Positions 35,652 through 45,044 of a stretch of 64,000 nucleotides of DNA are shown here, piece after piece. The notes beneath the pieces were generated by a model. The model was given only the letters and a program-made list of their open reading frames with translations. It was not told the DNA's origin and did not search any database. The DNA is from Clostridium tetanomorphum (lineage in GTDB: Bacteria; Bacillota; Clostridia; Clostridiales; Clostridiaceae): positions 1-64,000 of the forward strand of contig NZ_JAGGKA010000020.1 in assembly GCF_017873215.1 (NCBI RefSeq), written 5' to 3'. Both the position numbers and the translations under genes were made by a program. The first letter of the stretch is position 1; every line of letters begins with the position of its first letter.

Positions 35652-37880
35652 ATGGAAAGTTTTAAAAAAAATATAATTTATTTATCTTTAATATATTTAA
35701 ATATTTTATTTATAATAAAAATAACTGAAAAGTGTTTTAAAATAAATAATGTTTCATATATGTATTTAACAATACTTTTCATTATAAGTGTAATTATATA
35801 TTATATAAATAGTTTTTTTATAAATAATACTTTTTATAAATTTTTAATAATTATATGTATTGTAATAATTTTAATACTATTGTTTTATTATAATAAACAA
35901 TATTTTCAAGGTATATTGTTAAAGAATATGAATTATATAATGGACTTAAATAACAATATATATAATAGACAGCAAACAGATTTTTATAAATTTAGATTGT
36001 TATCTGCTTTTATAATACCTATATTAACATTTTTCACTTTATGGTGTATTGATAAAATATTTTTTAATTTTATATTATTATTTAATTTTTGTATAATAAT
36101 ATTTTTTTGGTATTACGGATATAAAACTATAATAAAGGAATATACTTTTTATTATATTTTGATAAGTAGTGTAACTTACTTTGTAAGTACTTACATAAGA
36201 AATGTAGAAGAAACGAAGAATAAAGGATTAAATATATATGTAGCATATAATACTATAATACTATATGCTATAGTATTAGCAATGATATTGTCGTCAGTTC
36301 AACTTCTTTTGCCTAAGGAAATAGAGGGAAGATATGATAATAAAAAAGTAAATAAATTTATTGACAAGTTTTCTATAAGGAAAGTAGATGTAGAACATGA
36401 ATATAATATTGGATATTCTGGATATGATAATACAAGTAAAAAACTAGGAGGTTCTATTAGTATAAGTAATAGAGAGGCTTTTAAAGTAAAAGGGGATAGA
36501 CCTTACTATTTAAGAGGAACGAGTAAGGAATATTATGATGGTTTTTCATGGGACAATTTACAAGATAATTTTCAAAGTGTATCATATAAAAATACATTTT
36601 TAAAACCTAAAGCTGGAAATTTGTTTTCTATAATTAGAGATTCTAAGTTAGATTATTTAATTATTTATCCAACTTATATAAGAACGGCTACTTTTTTTAC
36701 CCCTATGTATACTAGACGTATAGAAACAAAAGGGAAAAAGGCTTTTTACAATAAAGACAATAATTTTATATCTAATAATTTAATAGAGAAAGAGTATATT
36801 ATAGAATTTTATAATGATAATTTTAAATATTCTTTAATAAATCAGGATGAAGATAAACGAGATAAGATTAAAGAAATAATGGATTATGGATATAAAAGGA
36901 TGTTAAGTTTAGAGAAAGAGAAGTTTAAAGAATATGATATTTATTTACAGATACCAGAGAATATACCTAAAAGAGTGTATTCTTTAGTAGAAGATATAAC
37001 AAAAGGAGAGAAAAATCCAGGAGGAAAAGTCTTTAAAATATATGACTATTTACAGAAAAATTTTAACTATTCTTTACAAGTATCTGAGGTGCCTAAAGGA
37101 AAGGAATTTGTAGATTATTTTTTGTTTACAGAGAAAAAAGGGTATTGTACTTATTTTGCAACAGCAGCCACGATAATGTGCAGAATAGCTGGAATACCTG
37201 CCAGATATGTGGAAGGCTTTAATATGACTTATGATAAAGATATAAATGGATTATTTATAGTAAGTGATAAAAACGCTCATGCATGGACGGAGATATTATT
37301 GGATCCACTTAGTAATAATTGGTCTATATTTGATGCAGTACCATCAGCACCATTGCAAATAGAAAGAGAAGAACATAGAGAAACAAAAAATGAGAGTCAT
37401 GAAATTACTAAATCTAATGAAAATTATAAAAAGGATATAGAAAATATTAAAGAAAATAATATAAGAGAACAACATGAAGAAAGCAGAATGAAAAATAACT
37501 ATATTTATTTAATTGTTTTTGCAATGATAAGTAGTTTAATTATTATAAGAATAATAGTAATTATAATTAAAAGAAAAAAAATAATTAAATCGCAAAGTAT
37601 AATACCATTATATTTATATATGGTTGAAAGGCTTAAAGTATTAAACATAAGTAAAATGGAAAATGAAGGAGACAAAGAATTTGTTAAGAGAATAGAAGAT
37701 GTAGTGCTAAAATTAAAAATGAATGAAATAGTAGAATACGTATATGAAGAATTTTACGGTAATAGCCATAAATTATTAGATATAAATAAGAAAAAAGAGT
37801 TATATAATTTTATAGAAAACTATATAAAAAATATACAAGGTATATCAAGATATTATTTCACTAAATTTATTACAATATAA
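35652..37880 (+). CDS. Transglutaminase-like membrane protein (TgpA/DUF3488 type)
   Basis: 742 residues. About six N-terminal membrane helices (1-220) are followed by an extracellular region. The transglutaminase core has the catalytic Cys in KKGYCTYFATAATIMCRIAG (about 498), the His in KNAHAWTEI (about 542) and the Asp in SIFDAVPSAP. A late membrane helix (about 617-637) and a cytoplasmic DUF4129-like tail end the protein. It completes the MoxR-DUF58-transglutaminase operon. Its substrate is unknown. Confidence 0.9.
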   Translation: MESFKKNIIYLSLIYLNILFIIKITEKCFKINNVSYMYLTILFIISVIIYYINSFFINNTFYKFLIIICIVIILILLFYYNKQYFQGILLKNMNYIMDLNNNIYNRQQTDFYKFRLLSAFIIPILTFFTLWCIDKIFFNFILLFNFCIIIFFWYYGYKTIIKEYTFYYILISSVTYFVSTYIRNVEETKNKGLNIYVAYNTIILYAIVLAMILSSVQLLLPKEIEGRYDNKKVNKFIDKFSIRKVDVEHEYNIGYSGYDNTSKKLGGSISISNREAFKVKGDRPYYLRGTSKEYYDGFSWDNLQDNFQSVSYKNTFLKPKAGNLFSIIRDSKLDYLIIYPTYIRTATFFTPMYTRRIETKGKKAFYNKDNNFISNNLIEKEYIIEFYNDNFKYSLINQDEDKRDKIKEIMDYGYKRMLSLEKEKFKEYDIYLQIPENIPKRVYSLVEDITKGEKNPGGKVFKIYDYLQKNFNYSLQVSEVPKGKEFVDYFLFTEKKGYCTYFATAATIMCRIAGIPARYVEGFNMTYDKDINGLFIVSDKNAHAWTEILLDPLSNNWSIFDAVPSAPLQIEREEHRETKNESHEITKSNENYKKDIENIKENNIREQHEESRMKNNYIYLIVFAMISSLIIIRIIVIIIKRKKIIKSQSIIPLYLYMVERLKVLNISKMENEGDKEFVKRIEDVVLKLKMNEIVEYVYEEFYGNSHKLLDINKKKELYNFIENYIKNIQGISRYYFTKFITI

Positions 37881-37934
37881 TATAGAATGAATTTCAATAA
37901 AATGGTTTGTATACTATAAAATAACTTTTGTATG

Positions 37935-37943
37935 TGATATAAT
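37935..37943 (+). promoter_or_regulatory. Extended -10 promoter of tRNA-Leu
   Basis: TGATATAAT lies 22 bases before the tRNA; no good -35 box is seen at 17 bases. Confidence 0.55.
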
Positions 37944-37965
37944 ATTTAAATAGATAAAAGAAGAT

Positions 37966-38048
37966 GCGGATATGGTGGAATTGGCAGACACGCTAGATTC
38001 AGGTTCTGGTGGGAAACCGTGCAGGTTCAAATCCTGTTATCCGCACCA
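37966..38048 (+). tRNA. tRNA-Leu (anticodon CAG)
   Basis: Acceptor GCGGATA pairs with TATCCGC. The anticodon stem CTAGA/TCTGG encloses the loop TTCAGGT (anticodon CAG). A short variable arm GGTGGGAAACC, T-arm CAGGTTCAAATCCTG and an encoded CCA follow. It reads the codon CTG, rare in this AT-rich genome. An extended -10 promoter TGATATAAT lies at 37935-37943. Confidence 0.95.
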
Positions 38049-38077
38049 AAGCTTTATATATGAATAAGAAATTTAAT

Positions 38078-38123
38078 AATACCTCTATGTACTAGACTAT
38101 TAAATCTAGTACATAGAGGTATT
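38078..38123. terminator. Strong bidirectional terminator
   Basis: A 19-bp perfect stem (AATACCTCTATGTACTAGA / TCTAGTACATAGAGGTATT) with an 8-base loop separates tRNA-Leu from the convergent chemoreceptor gene. The flanks are AT rich with short T runs. Confidence 0.75.
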
Positions 38124-38145
38124 TAATACTTATAAAATCCAATAT

Positions 38146-40182
38146 TTAAATTTGGAAATTACCTATAGTTGAATTTAAGTTCTGAGCCAATTCTGATTGG
38201 TTTTCTGCTACTTTGCTAACTTCATCAAAAGCTTCCGTTGTCTGATTAATTGTTTGTGATATATTAGAAATATTAGCAGTAACATCTGTAACTGCATGAG
38301 CTACTGCATCTATTGCTGATATTAATTCATCCATTGAAAGTGTAATTTCCTCAGAACGTTTCGTTAAATTACCTACTAAATCAGCAATTGCTTCTGAATC
38401 TTTTAGAGACAATTCAGATCTTTCTATCATTGTATTATAATCAGACACCACTTTCTCATCCATAAAACCTAATAAACTATGTGAATTATTAGATAGATTT
38501 TCAAAAGCTTGTTTCACTTGTAAAACTGTGCTTTCAATATTAGATGCAGTTTTAGTAGATTGGGAAGCTAATGTTCCAACTTCTTCTGCTACTACTACAA
38601 ATCCTTTTCCATGTTCACCAGCTCTTGCAGCTTCTATAGAAGCATTTAAAGCTAAGAGATTAGTTTTTTCTGCTATATCAGCTATAATTTTAGCCATATC
38701 TGTAATTTTCTCAACTACTTTACCATCTTCTATAGATTTTAAAATTTCAACTTGTTTTTCCTTATATATGTTTAATGCAGTGGTTTTAGCATTTTCAGAA
38801 TCTATTTTCATACTATATGATTTAGATTTAATTTCATTTGCAAAATTATTACCTTCTAAATATTTTTCTTTTAGATTATCTAAAATATTTTTAATTTCTA
38901 ATCCAGATGCATTCATTTCTTCTGTAGAAGCACTTGTTTCCTCCATAGCAGCAGCAATTTGTTGAGTACTAGAATTAATATTTTGTATTTGTGAGTTTAC
39001 TTCTTCAATAGTAGCAGAAAGTTCTTGACCACTAGCACTAACATCGTGACTATTTGAGGAAATACCTTCAATTAAAGTTTGAAGATTACTAGCCATATTA
39101 TTAATTGCATTACTAATTTCGCCAATTTCATCTCTGGATTTTATTATTTCTCTTGAGGTTAAATCACCTTGAGAGATTTTATTTATTAAGTTTAATAATT
39201 TTGGAATGTCTTTTAATAGATATTTAATAATAAATAATGATATTAGTAATAAAATTATAGCACTTATTATATATATTAATATTAATATTTTATTTAAAGA
39301 ATTAAGTTTTAATAATACCTCATCTTTATTAATAATAACACCTACAGACCATCCATTGGATGTTATTGGAGCTGATGCAAAATATTTATCTGTGTTTTCA
39401 AAACTATATCCAACAACAGCAGTCTCACCTTTTATCATTCTTTTACCAATTTGTCCAAGAGTCCCTTCATATTTAGCAATGTTATCTTTTAATATTTTAG
39501 ATTTATCAGGATGATACATAACAGTTCCTTTTTTATCTACAAGTACAGCATAGCCAGTATCACCTACTTTATAATTTGACATAATAGCAGGCAATTCATC
39601 TATTAATATATCAATACCAACTGCTCCTAGAGATTTTTTGTTTTTATCAAATATGGGTACTGTAGCACTAACTACCATTTTACCTGTAACTTTATCCACA
39701 TAGGGATCTGTAAAAAAGAGTTTTCCAGCAGCTACTGTATCTATATACCATTGCCTTGAATGTAAATTCCAATCTGAAGGAGCTTTCCATTCATCATTAG
39801 TTATTATATAATTAGCATTATCGAATACTATATAAACTAAGGATAAATTTTTATTAGAGTTTTTTATATTGGCTAAAGTTTTAACTATATTTGTATATTT
39901 ATTGCTTAATTTTACATTATCTTTAGTTTTAACTTCATTTAAATAATCAAGGATATTTTGATTAGAGGATAAGAGTTCTACTATATCTTTATTTTTAGAA
40001 AAAAAGTCATCAATATTTTTTGAAAGAATTGTTGCATCGTTTGATAAAGACTTTTCTGAGTTATCTATAACTATTTTTTTTACATAATTATCAACTATAG
40101 CCCCAGTAGAAAAGAATACAATAACTATTAAACTAAAGAATGCTAGAAGAATTTTATTTGTTATGCTTTTATTAAGTTTCAT
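38146..40182 (-). CDS. Methyl-accepting chemotaxis protein with Cache sensor
   Basis: About 678 residues. A first membrane helix (about 10-30) leads to an extracellular double-Cache sensor (about 40-280: [62 protein letters not shown]). A second helix (about 300-325) and a HAMP domain (about 326-380) follow. The coiled-coil signalling domain has the tip [30 protein letters not shown] (about 505-535). It senses a small external ligand and signals to CheA. ATG 40182 follows AAAGGAGG. No other chemotaxis gene is near. Confidence 0.93.
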   Translation of the reverse strand: MKLNKSITNKILLAFFSLIVIVFFSTGAIVDNYVKKIVIDNSEKSLSNDATILSKNIDDFFSKNKDIVELLSSNQNILDYLNEVKTKDNVKLSNKYTNIVKTLANIKNSNKNLSLVYIVFDNANYIITNDEWKAPSDWNLHSRQWYIDTVAAGKLFFTDPYVDKVTGKMVVSATVPIFDKNKKSLGAVGIDILIDELPAIMSNYKVGDTGYAVLVDKKGTVMYHPDKSKILKDNIAKYEGTLGQIGKRMIKGETAVVGYSFENTDKYFASAPITSNGWSVGVIINKDEVLLKLNSLNKILILIYIISAIILLLISLFIIKYLLKDIPKLLNLINKISQGDLTSREIIKSRDEIGEISNAINNMASNLQTLIEGISSNSHDVSASGQELSATIEEVNSQIQNINSSTQQIAAAMEETSASTEEMNASGLEIKNILDNLKEKYLEGNNFANEIKSKSYSMKIDSENAKTTALNIYKEKQVEILKSIEDGKVVEKITDMAKIIADIAEKTNLLALNASIEAARAGEHGKGFVVVAEEVGTLASQSTKTASNIESTVLQVKQAFENLSNNSHSLLGFMDEKVVSDYNTMIERSELSLKDSEAIADLVGNLTKRSEEITLSMDELISAIDAVAHAVTDVTANISNISQTINQTTEAFDEVSKVAENQSELAQNLNSTIGNFQI

Positions 40183-40454
40183 TTTAATTAATCCTCCTTT
40201 GTACAAGTATATTATTTTTAAATACTTAAGGAACGGAAGTATATTTGTAACTATTATATCATAATTTTCTGAATTATTTTACTTTTTTTAACTTATTTTT
40301 TGCCATAAATTATAAAAAGTATGTAGAGATTTATATTATATAGAATATATAAAAAAGTATGTAGAACAATTATTTAATAATGTGTAGTTGTAAAAAAATA
40401 CCAAACAATGTATAATAAAAAATATAATTACATAAAGAGGGATAGTGATTAACT

Positions 40455-41207
40455 ATGGCAAAAAATAAGGAGAAAGGTTTAATTCCTTGTATTTTTTCTA
40501 TTTTGTTAATACTATTATTTTTGAATACCAATACTAGACTTAGTAGAATTATATTAATTAATTCAGAAACTAATATAGTTTTAGCAGAGAAAAAAGATAC
40601 ATTGGAAGAGAACAAAATGTCTTTAAGAAGTGAAAAGAAAATGGACAAACTATCAGATAAGGTAATTGTACTTGACCCAGGGCATGGTGGAAAAGATAAA
40701 GGGACTAGTATAGGGAATTTATATGAAAAAGATATTAATTTAAAAATAGCATTTCATACAAAAAAATATCTTGAGAAAAAAGGAATTAAAGTATTTATGA
40801 CAAGAGAAGATGATAAATTAATTCCATTAAAAGAAATAGGTAAGTTTGTGAATAATATAGGTCCGGAAGTTTTTGTATCAATACATGTCAATTCTTTTAA
40901 GGAAAGTAAATATAATGGCATAAGCACTTATTATTATGATGTGAATGGATTTCAAAATGAGGAAAGAATACAATTAGCAGAAACTATACAAAAAGAAAGC
41001 GTTATGGATGGAATATGGTATGATAGGGGAATTCGAAAGCAGAATATAGCAGTACTAAGATATAGTAATTCACCTTGTGCCTTAGTGGAGTGTGGATTTA
41101 TAACTAATCCAGGTGATAGAAACAAGCTTCAAGACGAAAAAATATTAAAAAGTACAGGTGAAAACATTGCCAAAGGTATTATTAATTATATTATGAGCAA
41201 AATCTAA
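40455..41207 (+). CDS. cwlD: N-acetylmuramoyl-L-alanine amidase, CwlD-like
   Basis: 250 residues. An N-terminal membrane/signal segment (about 10-27) precedes the Amidase_3 domain (about 65-245). The zinc sites appear in VLDPGHGGKDKG, the following Glu (YEKDINLK) and SIHVNSF. The catalytic Glu lies in ALVECGFITNP. Length and single-domain layout match CwlD, which helps make muramic lactam in spore cortex; another cell-wall amidase role remains possible. Confidence 0.82.
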   Translation: MAKNKEKGLIPCIFSILLILLFLNTNTRLSRIILINSETNIVLAEKKDTLEENKMSLRSEKKMDKLSDKVIVLDPGHGGKDKGTSIGNLYEKDINLKIAFHTKKYLEKKGIKVFMTREDDKLIPLKEIGKFVNNIGPEVFVSIHVNSFKESKYNGISTYYYDVNGFQNEERIQLAETIQKESVMDGIWYDRGIRKQNIAVLRYSNSPCALVECGFITNPGDRNKLQDEKILKSTGENIAKGIINYIMSKI

Positions 41208-41286
41208 TATATATAGTAAAAATCAAATATAAATTTTCTGTTATAATAACATATAGAGCAATAAAAGAGGAAGGGAATGTTGTTAA

Positions 41287-42108
41287 TTGGCATATAAATT
41301 GGTATGTATTGATATGGATGGTACTTTGCTTAATAGTAATAATGAAATAAGTGAAAAAAATTTACAATCTATAAAAAAAGCAACAGAAAAAGGTGTGCAA
41401 GTAGCTGTTAGTACAGGTAGGTTATTTGTGTCTGCAAACTATTATGCAGATCTTTTAGGCGTTAAAACTCCAATAATAGCTTCAAATGGAGCTTATATAA
41501 GGGATAAAAATACTGATAAAGTTATACATAAAAATATTTTAGGTTATGACAATTGCAAAAAAGTACTAAAAGTAATAAAAAAGTATGATATGTATCCTCA
41601 CTTTAATAGTTATAATGGCATATTTACAGAAAAGTTAGTTAACTCATCAAAGTTTTACTCAAAAATGAATGAAACACTTCCAGAAGATAGAAGAATTAAA
41701 ATAGAAGTGTCTTCTAATTGGCCAGAAGTTTTTGAAAAATATGGTGATGAAATATTAAAATGTATAATAGTAGATAAGGATTACGAAAAGTTAAAATTAG
41801 CGAAAGACGAACTTTTAAAGATAGAAGATTTGGAAGTGGTCAGTTCCTTTGAAAATAACATAGAAGTTATGGCAAAAGGAGTATCAAAGGGTAAGGCCGT
41901 TGAAATTCTTGCAAATCATTATAAATTAAATAGGGAAGAAGTAATGTGTATAGGTGATAGTGAAAATGATTTATCTATGATAAAATTTGCAGGATTTGGT
42001 GTAGCTATGGGTAATGGAAATGATTTAGTAAAAGATAATGCGGATTATATAACTTCTACTAATGACCAATCAGGTGTAGGTGAAGCCATAGAAAAGTTTA
42101 TTTTATAA
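41287..42108 (+). CDS. Cof-type HAD family phosphatase
   Basis: 273 residues. The HAD motif I is CIDMDGTLLNS (about 7-17), motif II VAVSTGR, motif III in ISKGKAVE-type KGVSKGKAVEIL and motif IV GDSENDLSMIKFAGFGVAMGNG. A type IIB cap lies between. Members dephosphorylate sugar phosphates or flavin mononucleotide; the substrate is unknown. The start is TTG at 41287 after GGAAGGGA. Confidence 0.9.
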   Translation: MAYKLVCIDMDGTLLNSNNEISEKNLQSIKKATEKGVQVAVSTGRLFVSANYYADLLGVKTPIIASNGAYIRDKNTDKVIHKNILGYDNCKKVLKVIKKYDMYPHFNSYNGIFTEKLVNSSKFYSKMNETLPEDRRIKIEVSSNWPEVFEKYGDEILKCIIVDKDYEKLKLAKDELLKIEDLEVVSSFENNIEVMAKGVSKGKAVEILANHYKLNREEVMCIGDSENDLSMIKFAGFGVAMGNGNDLVKDNADYITSTNDQSGVGEAIEKFIL

Positions 42109-42148
42109 AAACCTCTTTAATTTTAAGTGAAAACATATAATGAAAATG

Positions 42149-42184
42149 AGACTAACTCCCGTTTTTTTAAGCGGGAGTTAGTCT
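42149..42184. repeat. Perfect 13-bp hairpin between the HAD and splB genes
   Basis: AGACTAACTCCCG / CGGGAGTTAGTCT with a 10-base T-rich loop. It lacks a T run downstream on the plus strand, so it is a weak terminator at best; it might serve as an RNA stabiliser. Confidence 0.55.
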
Positions 42185-42244
42185 TGGTATTGAACGGATA
42201 AAATATGATTTTGATAAACATACTAATATATGGAGGTGTATGGT

Positions 42245-43252
42245 ATGTTTATTCCTAAAAGAGTAATTTTTGAAGAAAATGCTTTAAATTATGACATTGG
42301 AGAAAGGTTATTATACAGATTTAAAAGAGAAGATATAGAAATACTTTATTCGAAAAATGGCAGAATCACTGGAATACCTGGCAAAACAAGTAATGAAAAA
42401 TATTTTGAGGGAAAGAATACTTTGGTAGTAGGAGTAAGAAAAACTTTCAAGTTTGAGTCATGTAAACCATCTGCTAATTATCAACTTCCTATAGTAAGCG
42501 GATGCATGGGGATGTGTGAATATTGTTATTTAAATACTCAAATGGGTAAAAAGCCTTATATTAAAATACATGTAAATATTGAGGAAATATTAAATAAAGC
42601 TGAAGAATATATAGAAGAAAGAAAGCCTGATATAACTATATTTGAAGGGGCAGCTACCTCTGACCCTGTTCCTGTTGAATCATATAGTAGTGCTTTAAAG
42701 AAATCTATAGAATACTTTGGTAGAAATGAGTATTCTAAGTTTAGATTTGTCACAAAATATACTGATATAGATAGCCTTTTAAATTTAAATCATAATGGAA
42801 GAACGCAGGTGAGATTTAGTATAAATACTGAAAATATAATATCAAAATTTGAACATAAAACTCCTAGTTTAAAAGAAAGGTTAGATGCTGCTAAAAAGAT
42901 TAGTAATAGTGGGTATCCGTTAGGATTTATAATAGCTCCAGTTTTCATATATGAAGGATGGGAAGAAGAATATTATAATATTTTAAAGTTTATAAAGAGT
43001 AATTTTAAAGATATAAGTTTAGAATTTGAAATTATATCCCATAGGTTTACTAAAAGAGCAAAAGAAAATATTTTAGATATATATCCTAAAACAAGTCTTC
43101 CTATGGAAGAGGAAATTAGAAAATTTAAATTTGGTCAATTTGGATATGGTAAATATATGTATAATGATGAACAGCTAAAAAATATGAAGAAATTTTTTGA
43201 GAAGAATATAAAAGAACTTTTTGGAGAAGGAAATATAAAATATATTATTTAA
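42245..43252 (+). CDS. splB: Spore photoproduct lyase
   Basis: Radical SAM enzyme that reverses the UV thymine dimer of spores. About 335 residues. SGCMGMCEYCYLNTQMG carries the CxxxCxxC cluster motif (about 88-95). KRVIFEENAL, FVTKYTDIDSLL and RVRFSINTE-like QVRFSINTENI follow. The family's C-terminal cysteine (about 140 in Bacillus) is not obvious to me. ATG 42245 follows GGAGGTG. It is a single gene. Confidence 0.92.
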   Translation: MFIPKRVIFEENALNYDIGERLLYRFKREDIEILYSKNGRITGIPGKTSNEKYFEGKNTLVVGVRKTFKFESCKPSANYQLPIVSGCMGMCEYCYLNTQMGKKPYIKIHVNIEEILNKAEEYIEERKPDITIFEGAATSDPVPVESYSSALKKSIEYFGRNEYSKFRFVTKYTDIDSLLNLNHNGRTQVRFSINTENIISKFEHKTPSLKERLDAAKKISNSGYPLGFIIAPVFIYEGWEEEYYNILKFIKSNFKDISLEFEIISHRFTKRAKENILDIYPKTSLPMEEEIRKFKFGQFGYGKYMYNDEQLKNMKKFFEKNIKELFGEGNIKYII

Positions 43253-43366
43253 GTTAGTTTGAACATTATAAGAAAATATATCTAATAGCTTTACTATTTT
43301 CATATAATAGAGTAATATATTTATGTGAACCATAATTCAATTTATTTAGTACAAGGGGGAATACAA

Positions 43367-43834
43367 TTGAAGCTAAATATAGTATTATTTCAACCAGAAA
43401 TCCCACAGAATACTGGAAATATAGCCAGAACCTGTGTACTTACAGATTGCAAACTTCATTTAATAAAGCCGTTAGGATTCAGTTTGGATGAAAAGCACTT
43501 AAAGAGAGCTGGACTTGATTATTGGCCTTATTTGGATATAGAAGTTCATGAAACCTATGAAGATTTAAGAAATAAATATAAAAATGGAAATTTTTATTTT
43601 TCAACAACACATGGAAGTAATTTTTATAGTGATGTTAAATTTAAAGAGGGGGATTTTATTGTATTTGGAAGGGAATCCTCTGGATTACCTGATTATATAA
43701 GAGATAGTGATCCAGATAAATGTATAAGAGTACCTATGATAAATACTACTACAAGATCTTTAAATCTTTCAAATACAGTAGCTGTAGTTGCTTACGAAGC
43801 TTTAAGGCAGATGAATTTCCCGAATATGAAATAG
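43367..43834 (+). CDS. trmL: tRNA (cytidine(34)-2'-O)-methyltransferase
   Basis: Methylates the wobble base of tRNA-Leu isoacceptors. About 155 residues, a minimal SPOUT fold: NIVLFQPEIPQNTGNIARTC at the N-terminus, FGRESSGLPDYI and the C-terminal knot MINTTTRSLNLSNTVAVVAYEAL. The start is TTG at 43367, 8 bases after AAGGGGGA. Notably both a tRNA-Leu and leuS occur in the same window. It is followed 10 bases later by a degV gene. Confidence 0.93.
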   Translation: MKLNIVLFQPEIPQNTGNIARTCVLTDCKLHLIKPLGFSLDEKHLKRAGLDYWPYLDIEVHETYEDLRNKYKNGNFYFSTTHGSNFYSDVKFKEGDFIVFGRESSGLPDYIRDSDPDKCIRVPMINTTTRSLNLSNTVAVVAYEALRQMNFPNMK

Positions 43835-43844
43835 GGGGGAGTAC

Positions 43845-44684
43845 ATGGATAAGATAAAGATAATAACAGATAGTACAGCAGACCTACCAAAAAATATAGT
43901 TGAGAAATATAAAATAGAAGTTTTACCTTTATTAGTAACTTTCGGAGAAGAAACTTATATAGATGGAATAGATATAAATACTAGTACATTATTAAAGAAA
44001 ATGGAAAGCTCTGAAGAATTTCCAGGTACAGCTCAAGTAAATCCACAAAGATTTTTGGAGTGTTATAAAAATTATATATCAGAAGGATATAAAATAATAT
44101 CAATACACTTATCATCAAAAATGAGTGGAACATATCAGTCAGCTTGTATTGCTAGAGATATGTTACAAACTGATTGCATAAGAATTATAGATTCCTTAAA
44201 TGTAACTTCAGGATTAGGCCTATTAGTTTTAAAAGCTGCTAGACTGAATGAAGAAGGATTAAGTGTAGATAAAATTGAAGAAGAAATACTAAAAGCTATT
44301 CCACATGTAAAAAGTGTACTTGCTTTTGAGTATCTAGATAATCTAGTAAAAGGAGGGAGATTATCTAGAACAGCTGGAATAATTGGAAACATACTAGGAA
44401 TAAAACCAATACTAGCTGTAGATAATGGTGAGATGGTAGTTATAGACAAGGTTAGAGGCAGTAAAAAAGCTATAAGATATATAATGGATTATTTAGACAA
44501 GGTAGGCATAAAAGATAATGAGCCTTCTATATTACTTCACATAGATAATAAAGATATTTTAGACAATTTAAGAGAAAATTTGAAAGAAAAACAACATGAA
44601 TTTATAGAATGTGAAGTAGGATGTGTTGTAGGAGTTCATGCAGGTAAAAATGCTTGTGGAGTATTCTTTATTGAAAATTATTAA
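43845..44684 (+). CDS. DegV family fatty-acid-binding protein
   Basis: 279 residues. ITDSTADLPKN (about 5-15), LPLLVTFGEETYIDG, TAQVNPQRF, HLSSKMSGTYQSA and IDSLNVTSGLGLLVL are the family signature. Such proteins bind fatty acids and in Firmicutes can serve the fatty acid kinase FakA. GGGGGGAG precedes the ATG. It is probably co-transcribed with trmL. Confidence 0.93.
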   Translation: MDKIKIITDSTADLPKNIVEKYKIEVLPLLVTFGEETYIDGIDINTSTLLKKMESSEEFPGTAQVNPQRFLECYKNYISEGYKIISIHLSSKMSGTYQSACIARDMLQTDCIRIIDSLNVTSGLGLLVLKAARLNEEGLSVDKIEEEILKAIPHVKSVLAFEYLDNLVKGGRLSRTAGIIGNILGIKPILAVDNGEMVVIDKVRGSKKAIRYIMDYLDKVGIKDNEPSILLHIDNKDILDNLRENLKEKQHEFIECEVGCVVGVHAGKNACGVFFIENY

Positions 44685-44696
44685 AATTATATATAT

Positions 44697-44739
44697 AAAA
44701 GTATGTATTGTATTAATAAACAAGCAATACATACTTTTT
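44697..44739 (+). terminator. Terminator after degV
   Basis: AAAAGTATGTATTG / CAATACATACTTTTT, a 14-bp stem with a T tail. Confidence 0.85.
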
Positions 44740-44769
44740 AAATATATTATGAATTTAACAATAGTATAT

Positions 44770-44783
44770 TGAAAACGTTTTAG
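44770..44783. promoter_or_regulatory. Possible CcpA cre site upstream of the nucleoside importer
   Basis: TGAAAACGTTTTAG matches the cre consensus TGWAARCGYTWWCW at 12 of 14 places. It lies about 120 bases before the proposed bmpA promoter. Confidence 0.45.
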
Positions 44784-44891
44784 CATAATGTTAAGAATAA
44801 AATCAATTAAATTACAAATAACTAGTTTATTGAAGAATATGTATAAAGCTGATTTTTGAAACAGTTTAATTGAAATTAATTTTACAATCAA

Positions 44892-44920
44892 TTGTTAAAA
44901 TTACCAGTTAATGATAAAAT
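44892..44920 (+). promoter_or_regulatory. Promoter of the bmpA operon
   Basis: TTGTTA, a 17-base spacer and TAAAAT; about 125 bases of leader follow before the bmpA start. No known riboswitch is recognised in that leader. Confidence 0.55.
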
Positions 44921-44961
44921 TATATTAGGATCAATTGGATTTATTACAATAATAGTGTATA

Positions 44962-44993
44962 GGAGGAAATTTATAATATTTGTAGAATATTAT
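44962..44993 (+). other. Orphan ribosome-site-like motif with hairpin in the bmpA leader
   Basis: AGGAGG at 44961-44966 is not followed by a usable ORF. It is followed by the perfect hairpin ATAATATT / AATATTAT (44973-44993). The real bmpA site AGGAGGGG lies some 65 bases later. Confidence 0.4.
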
Positions 44994-45044
44994 AGTACTG
45001 TTTAAAAATTTTTTATTATATAACTTTATAGGAGGGGTATTTAA

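Noticed and set aside
42149-42184. Rho-independent terminator after the HAD gene
   Set aside because: The stem is perfect but no T run follows, so it is kept only as a hairpin of unknown role.
44745-44768. Seven-codon ORF in the bmpA leader
   Set aside because: No ribosome site and no complementarity to downstream sequence.
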